17,288 nt of DNA, taken from contig RBNI01002863.1 of the NCBI GenBank assembly GCA_003990745.1, positions 1 through 17,288 of the forward strand. Direction: 5' to 3'. The notes beneath the pieces were generated by a model. The model ran no database searches and was not told the DNA's origin. It saw only the letters and a list, made by a program, of their open reading frames with translations. This stretch comes from Jimgerdemannia flammicorona (Eukaryota > Mucoromycota > Endogonomycetes > Endogonales > Endogonaceae). Position 1 is the first letter of the stretch; every line of letters starts with the position of its first letter. Positions 10,490-17,288 of this stretch are shown here, piece after piece. Made by a program: the position numbers and the translations under genes.

Positions 10490-10820
10490 GAGGGTTGGTT
10501 TGGTGGAGACGGTTGCCAGGGATGGGTGACATTCTCCGTCGCGATTCGTATTTTGTGAATGGAGACAGATGCAATGTGTTGGGAAACGTATTTAATTATA
10601 CAAATGATGTATAGGTACTAATTATATAATGATTGATCCATGAATGACGTGATTTGCAAAGCGTTTGAAACTACATGCAAAGGTTGCTATCCAGTACAAA
10701 CCCTAACCCTACGCTATTATTATGTTTCGTGAGATAAAAGCAAGCAAAGCCTGAGAGGTTGGTAAAGAATTGTTCACATCGATACCCTACCCTACTTCCC
10801 CCCCCCAAAAAATCTTGCTA
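10490..10820. other. Convergent intergenic region between NAT9 and sensor-like gene
   Basis: These 331 bp lie between two facing stop codons and should hold both 3' UTRs. They are AT-rich around 10580-10640 and carry a telomere-like box at 10698-10711. I see no gene. Confidence 0.75.
10698..10711. repeat. Interstitial telomere-like box AAACCCTAACCCTA
   Basis: Two and a bit units of CCCTAA/TTAGGG, the common fungal telomere repeat. It is too short to be a real telomere. Similar 'telo-boxes' are known as regulatory elements in plant and some fungal promoters, but this one sits in a 3' intergenic gap, so a function is not evident. Confidence 0.85.
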
Positions 10821-11786
10821 TTATACCGGCGGCACCCGCTCGAAGCCTGGAATCAGCGGCGTCCTCTCCTCATTTCCGCCCTCTCCCCCGTCCTCTCCCT
10901 CTACCTCTGCCAGAAAGATAAATGCCAAATCCTTCTGCACGGCGCCCATGGTGCGACACAGTAGGCAGGCGGCAGGCAGCAGGCAGAGGGCCAAGGGTAA
11001 AGCAATGCAAACAGCGGTGATGGCGACGGAGAATAAGGCCAATATGAGCACGGGTTTGATGATGAGGAAATAGATGAAGGAACGGACAGTGAAGCGAGAG
11101 GTGAGCAGGTGCGATAAGAAACGTGTCAGGCCACTGACTAGCGAGTCGGTCGGTGGAAAGGATGGTGGGGGGGGAAATACGGGTGGGAGGACGTAAAAGA
11201 CTGGTGGGGAAGTGGGGGAAGGGGACGATGCCTTGCCGCATGCGAGCTCTTGGGTGAGGAGCTCAAAGCGGCCGAGGAGGCGGTAGGAGTAGAGGGTGAT
11301 TGTGATGATGAGGACGGCGAGCGGGGGGAAAAGAAGGGAGACAATGCAAAGAATAGAGGTGACAAGGACCCAGATGAAGGCGAAGAGGGCAATCAGGGGG
11401 CCGATGAGGAGGAGGTAGAAGGCGCAGGTCCAGGAGAGGGGGTCGAAAAACGGGGAGCAGCAGGAATCATTGGAGTGGGAGAAGGTTGAGGACAGGGTCG
11501 TGGAGGAGGCGGAGGATGAAGTGCGACGGTAAATGCAGTGCCGCGGGTGGTCTGTGATTAAATGGGATGGCGTGGGGTAGTATGGGTTGATGGCGGGGAG
11601 CGGCGGGTAGAGGGCCTGGTGGGCTTGCTCGAGGGGCGGGGCGGTCGGGAGGGTGTCGAAGCCGCCATAATCGGAGGTGTTTGGGACAAAACGAGTGGTA
11701 GGGGCGGAGGCAGAAGCGAAGGCAGAAGGGGAGTAGGGTGGCGGAGGTTCGTCGTATGTGTCTGAGGTGTGCTTCGCGGTGGCCAT
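10821..11786 (-). CDS. Four-helix membrane protein resembling the putative sensor domain family
   Basis: A 321-aa protein in one uninterrupted exon, unlike its intron-rich neighbours. Residues 1-115 are Pro/Ser-rich and predicted disordered, with a PPPY motif (15-18), the usual ligand of WW domains in Rsp5/Nedd4 ubiquitin ligases. Four hydrophobic helices follow as two hairpins (about 121-168 and 237-278), joined by a Pro-rich loop. Each hairpin begins alike (FYLLLIGPLI and IYFLIIKPVL), the duplicated layout I associate with the 'putative sensor' family (PF13796-like). The tail is acidic and has an ExxxLI signal, ERTPLI (307-312), a typical AP-3 or AP-1 sorting motif. This suggests an endosomal or vacuolar membrane protein under ubiquitin control, which is inference. 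The ATG at 11786 is chosen because the composition-typical protein begins there. Upstream in-frame ATGs as far as 12032 would overlap RNASEH2C exon 1. Confidence 0.8.
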   Translation of the reverse strand: MATAKHTSDTYDEPPPPYSPSAFASASAPTTRFVPNTSDYGGFDTLPTAPPLEQAHQALYPPLPAINPYYPTPSHLITDHPRHCIYRRTSSSASSTTLSSTFSHSNDSCCSPFFDPLSWTCAFYLLLIGPLIALFAFIWVLVTSILCIVSLLFPPLAVLIITITLYSYRLLGRFELLTQELACGKASSPSPTSPPVFYVLPPVFPPPPSFPPTDSLVSGLTRFLSHLLTSRFTVRSFIYFLIIKPVLILALFSVAITAVCIALPLALCLLPAACLLCRTMGAVQKDLAFIFLAEVEGEDGGEGGNEERTPLIPGFERVPPV

Positions 11787-11931
11787 GGAGTGCAAGTGCA
11801 GCGGATCAAGGGGTTTGCATCCCGCCACAAGAAAATTATATCCAAAAGGTGACATCATCAATCTATTCCCAAATCGTTTTGCTTGATCCTTCTGGCGACT
11901 TTCTTTTGCGCGACTGAATCCAAAAGTATAG
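11787..11931. promoter_or_regulatory. 145-bp divergent promoter between sensor-like gene and RNASEH2C
   Basis: The two starts (11786 minus, 11932 plus) diverge with 145 bp between them. The region is AT-richer than both coding flanks, with a TTATATCC stretch near 11836-11843 that could act as a weak TATA-like element. I see no other clear site. Confidence 0.6.
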
Positions 11932-12810
11932 ATGGAGATCCGACTCGACCCCTCCTCTCTCGCAACCTGCGACAAAACGGAAAACTTGCACAGCCTACCT
12001 TGTCGCATAAACCACAATGCAGTTGCAAACATCCCCGCCTACTTTGTCGTTACCCCCGCAGATGGTACCGTGTATATGTTATATTGTCATGTCTGAAATG
12101 TCCGCGGTGTTGAGATCCCGATCGTAATAGCCCTACTTGTTACCCATTTGCCCGCAAGTTGGGAAGGGTGCTATGTAAACGGACAGATATCCTAACCCAA
12201 TACTATCGCTAGCCCAAGACGTTTACGACGCAACGTTCCGTGGCCGAGCGCTACAGGGCCTAAAGACGCGCCTGCCAGATCAGTACGAAGGTGGGCATTA
12301 TGCCGCGGAATGTGTTAGTTGTAGCGTCTGATGACATTCAAATCGGCCTTGACGTGTTCAAATCCTGCTACGATTCCCTTCTCGTCCCCAATTATTCAAA
12401 GGTTATAAGTTCCAAGAGACCGACCCCCCCCCCTCCCGTTCTGATGACGAAAACAATCCTTCCGACGATGACAAGCACCACGAATCCGACACGCGACAGT
12501 GGACCGCCACGCATCGATTTTCATCCATGACCGTGTGGGCCACCGGTCAAGCTCCGCAGAGGGACGCGAACCCTTATCTAATGGCGATGGAGTGGCTGGA
12601 GGTTGCGACTATTGTGAGTGTATTCTTGTCTGTGTTTCCGTGAGTGGGTACGGTAGAGTTTGAGAAGAGAGAGATGCATGGTAAGTAGGTCTGCAGGGTG
12701 TGGTGAGCGTCACATTTGCGCTAAACCGCCGTTTTCCGTTTCCCACTTGTCCTCTTCCTCCCGTTTTTCAAAAGATCCACGATCCTATTCCGCCATCGCC
12801 GTTGTCTTGA
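11932..12810 (+). CDS. RNASEH2C: Ribonuclease H2 subunit C, 4 exons
   Basis: Non-catalytic subunit of RNase H2, which removes ribonucleotides and RNA-DNA hybrids from genomic DNA in the nucleus. It pairs with subunit B to hold the catalytic subunit A. Exons: 11932-12064, 12213-12290, 12402-12613, 12775-12810; 152 aa, against 164 in human. Matching blocks: NLHSLPCRI (human LHLLPCEV), VYDATFRGRALQG (human SFRGRCLRG), LPDQYEGY (human PPGLVGY), then an acidic Asp/Glu linker, and TATHRFSSMTVWA (human TANFSRFTLWG) with a C-terminal EWLEVATI-IHD. Junctions are phase-consistent: phase 1, 1 and 0. The last intron (12614-12774) may hide one more tiny exon near 12660-12678, but the direct join matches the human C-terminus better. 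No single exon exceeds 212 nt, so simple ORF scanning misses this gene. Confidence 0.9.
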
Positions 12811-13837
12811 AAGCTTTTCCCAAAATAATTCCCTACGTCACAAAAATTAAGACACACTAAAATTGATGACCATTGTAGAAGAGACTCGCTTTTCATTAGT
12901 ACATACGATTCCTTTCTCTTTCGTCAATAGCCACGAGGTACTGGGATCGATCCTGAAAACCATCTGTTCATGCGCAGACAAAATAAAATAACAATGAGTT
13001 ATCTTTCCCCAGACGCCCAACAATGAGGCCAAAACCGCGACTTTGTGGATTCTCTCGGTTGGGTCAAAAGGAGCTGTGTATCTCGCCGAAAGATTGTAGC
13101 GAAACCCGAGCGGTTCTTCTATTTTGTGATGACGTTGGCCATGGAAAAAGCGTAGAAGACGAACCGACATGTACGTTGCAATGGCTGGGGGAGTAAGCCT
13201 TCAATTTACTTTTATACCTACAACGTGCAATACACAGGATAAATACAGGTATGGTTCTGTTCCGCCCACCAAGGAACATTAGAAAACTTTGCGAATTCTC
13301 ACAAGCGAGCCGGTCAACGTACTCTATGCGAAGGTCAAGTAATCTTTGCCAGGGGCTCAGATTGATAATGAGAGATAATGCAAGTATTTTCATGAGTTCG
13401 ACAAAACCAACACTAAATTTGGTTTTAGCAGTCAACGTATGTCGCCTGTCTCAAAATCAAGGGACGCACGTGGATCCACGTGGATTTACAGATCAGTGAT
13501 ATTTTTTTATCTATCAATACCAACAGATGACCGTGTGGATACAAGGTGTTGAGGTATTCTGCTGATCTACACGGGTGGTGTTTGTACACAGACAATTTTG
13601 TGACAAGGTGGGATGATATGGTTCTGGCGAGTAAGGCCCTAACGTGTACGATTCGATTGGCGGCAAGGCAAGGGTCCACGCTGCAGGTCGTCATGGTGTG
13701 ACGGTCAGGATATCAATCCAGAAGGCAGTCACACGCTATCTGATTTGGCCAGAACAACTCACCTTTCTCCCAAAAACCCTACTTATACCCGCACCCTCAC
13801 CTCCTCCCTCTTCCTTCCCCCTCACAATACACACGCC
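12811..13837. other. Intergenic region and PFK1 upstream region
   Basis: These 1027 bp lie between the RNASEH2C stop and the PFK1 start. An AATAAA at 12982-12987 is a possible RNASEH2C poly(A) signal. Minus-strand open frames at 12847-13170 and 13064-13435 overlap each other and have no recognisable domain. Towards PFK1 there is a CACGTG palindrome (13467-13482), an inverted CCAAT box (ATTGG, 13656-13660), a TTATACC element (13783-13789), and a C/T-rich run up to the start codon, which is typical of highly expressed fungal genes. Confidence 0.65.
13467..13482. promoter_or_regulatory. Paired E-box palindrome CACGTGGATCCACGTG upstream of PFK1
   Basis: A perfect 16-bp palindrome made of two CACGTG E-boxes separated by GATC, about 355 bp upstream of the PFK1 start. 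CACGTG-type E-boxes bind bHLH factors, and Tye7/Sgc1-type bHLH factors are known activators of glycolytic genes in yeasts. Assignment to PFK1 control is inference from position. Confidence 0.55.

Positions 13838-17288
<3,451 letters not shown>

Noticed and set aside
11787..12032. N-terminal extension of the sensor-like protein to an upstream ATG
   Set aside because: It would overlap RNASEH2C exon 1, and the added residues do not resemble the Pro/Ser-rich start of the protein.
12660..12678. Possible extra 3' microexon of RNASEH2C before a GTAAGT
   Set aside because: Direct joining of 12613 to 12775 reproduces the family C-terminus, and adding this piece would insert unrelated residues.
12847..13435. 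Two overlapping minus-strand open frames of 107 and 123 codons
   Set aside because: They overlap in different frames, have no known motif, and lie in the PFK1 upstream region.
13745..13837. Extension of PFK1 upstream of the chosen ATG
   Set aside because: The frame is open but contains no ATG (it begins at a TTG). The sequence looks like a promoter with a pyrimidine-rich leader.

Overview
This window is eukaryotic nuclear DNA, almost certainly fungal. Six protein genes can be reconstructed by joining exons across GT-AG introns. Reading frame, splice phase and family alignment agree at nearly every junction. A fungal origin is indicated by a phosphofructokinase with the N-terminal glyoxalase-like extension typical of fungal Pfk1, followed by a catalytic half and a degenerate regulatory half. 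The dense short introns (17 proposed in one gene) and the presence of full-length MIOS, NAT9 and RNase H2 subunit C suggest an intron-rich fungus (early-diverging or basidiomycete) rather than a budding yeast. The sequence alone does not let me name the species.

Layout: 1-1543 is non-coding as far as I can see (poly-A at the edge, a T/C microsatellite) and holds the upstream region of the first gene. 1544-7373 (+) is an 18-exon MIOS/Sea4 gene, encoding a GATOR2/SEACAT subunit that regulates TORC1 at the vacuole. 7374-8137 is a convergent 3' intergenic region. 8138-9105 (-) is a Rab7-like GTPase with an 18-nt microexon. A 121-bp divergent promoter (9106-9226) separates it from NAT9 (9227-10489, +), a GNAT acetyltransferase. 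10490-10820 is a second convergent gap, with a telomere-like AAACCCTAACCCTA box. 10821-11786 (-) is a single-exon four-helix membrane protein resembling the 'putative sensor' family, with a PPPY motif and an acidic dileucine signal. A 145-bp divergent promoter leads to RNASEH2C (11932-12810, +), which is split into four short exons and so is easily missed. 12811-13837 is the upstream region of PFK1 and carries a 16-bp palindrome of two E-boxes. 13838-17288 (+) is PFK1, cut by the window end.

These are mostly core housekeeping genes and I found no obviously new multi-gene system. MIOS and Rab7 both act at the vacuole/lysosome membrane, and the sensor-like protein carries sorting signals pointing the same way, but fungal gene order rarely implies shared function. 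The points most worth a second look are the sensor-like protein, the Rab7 paralogue with a CCAW tail, the E-box palindrome before PFK1, and several intron features (microexons, a stop-free 87-nt intron, a 53-nt intronic A tract).
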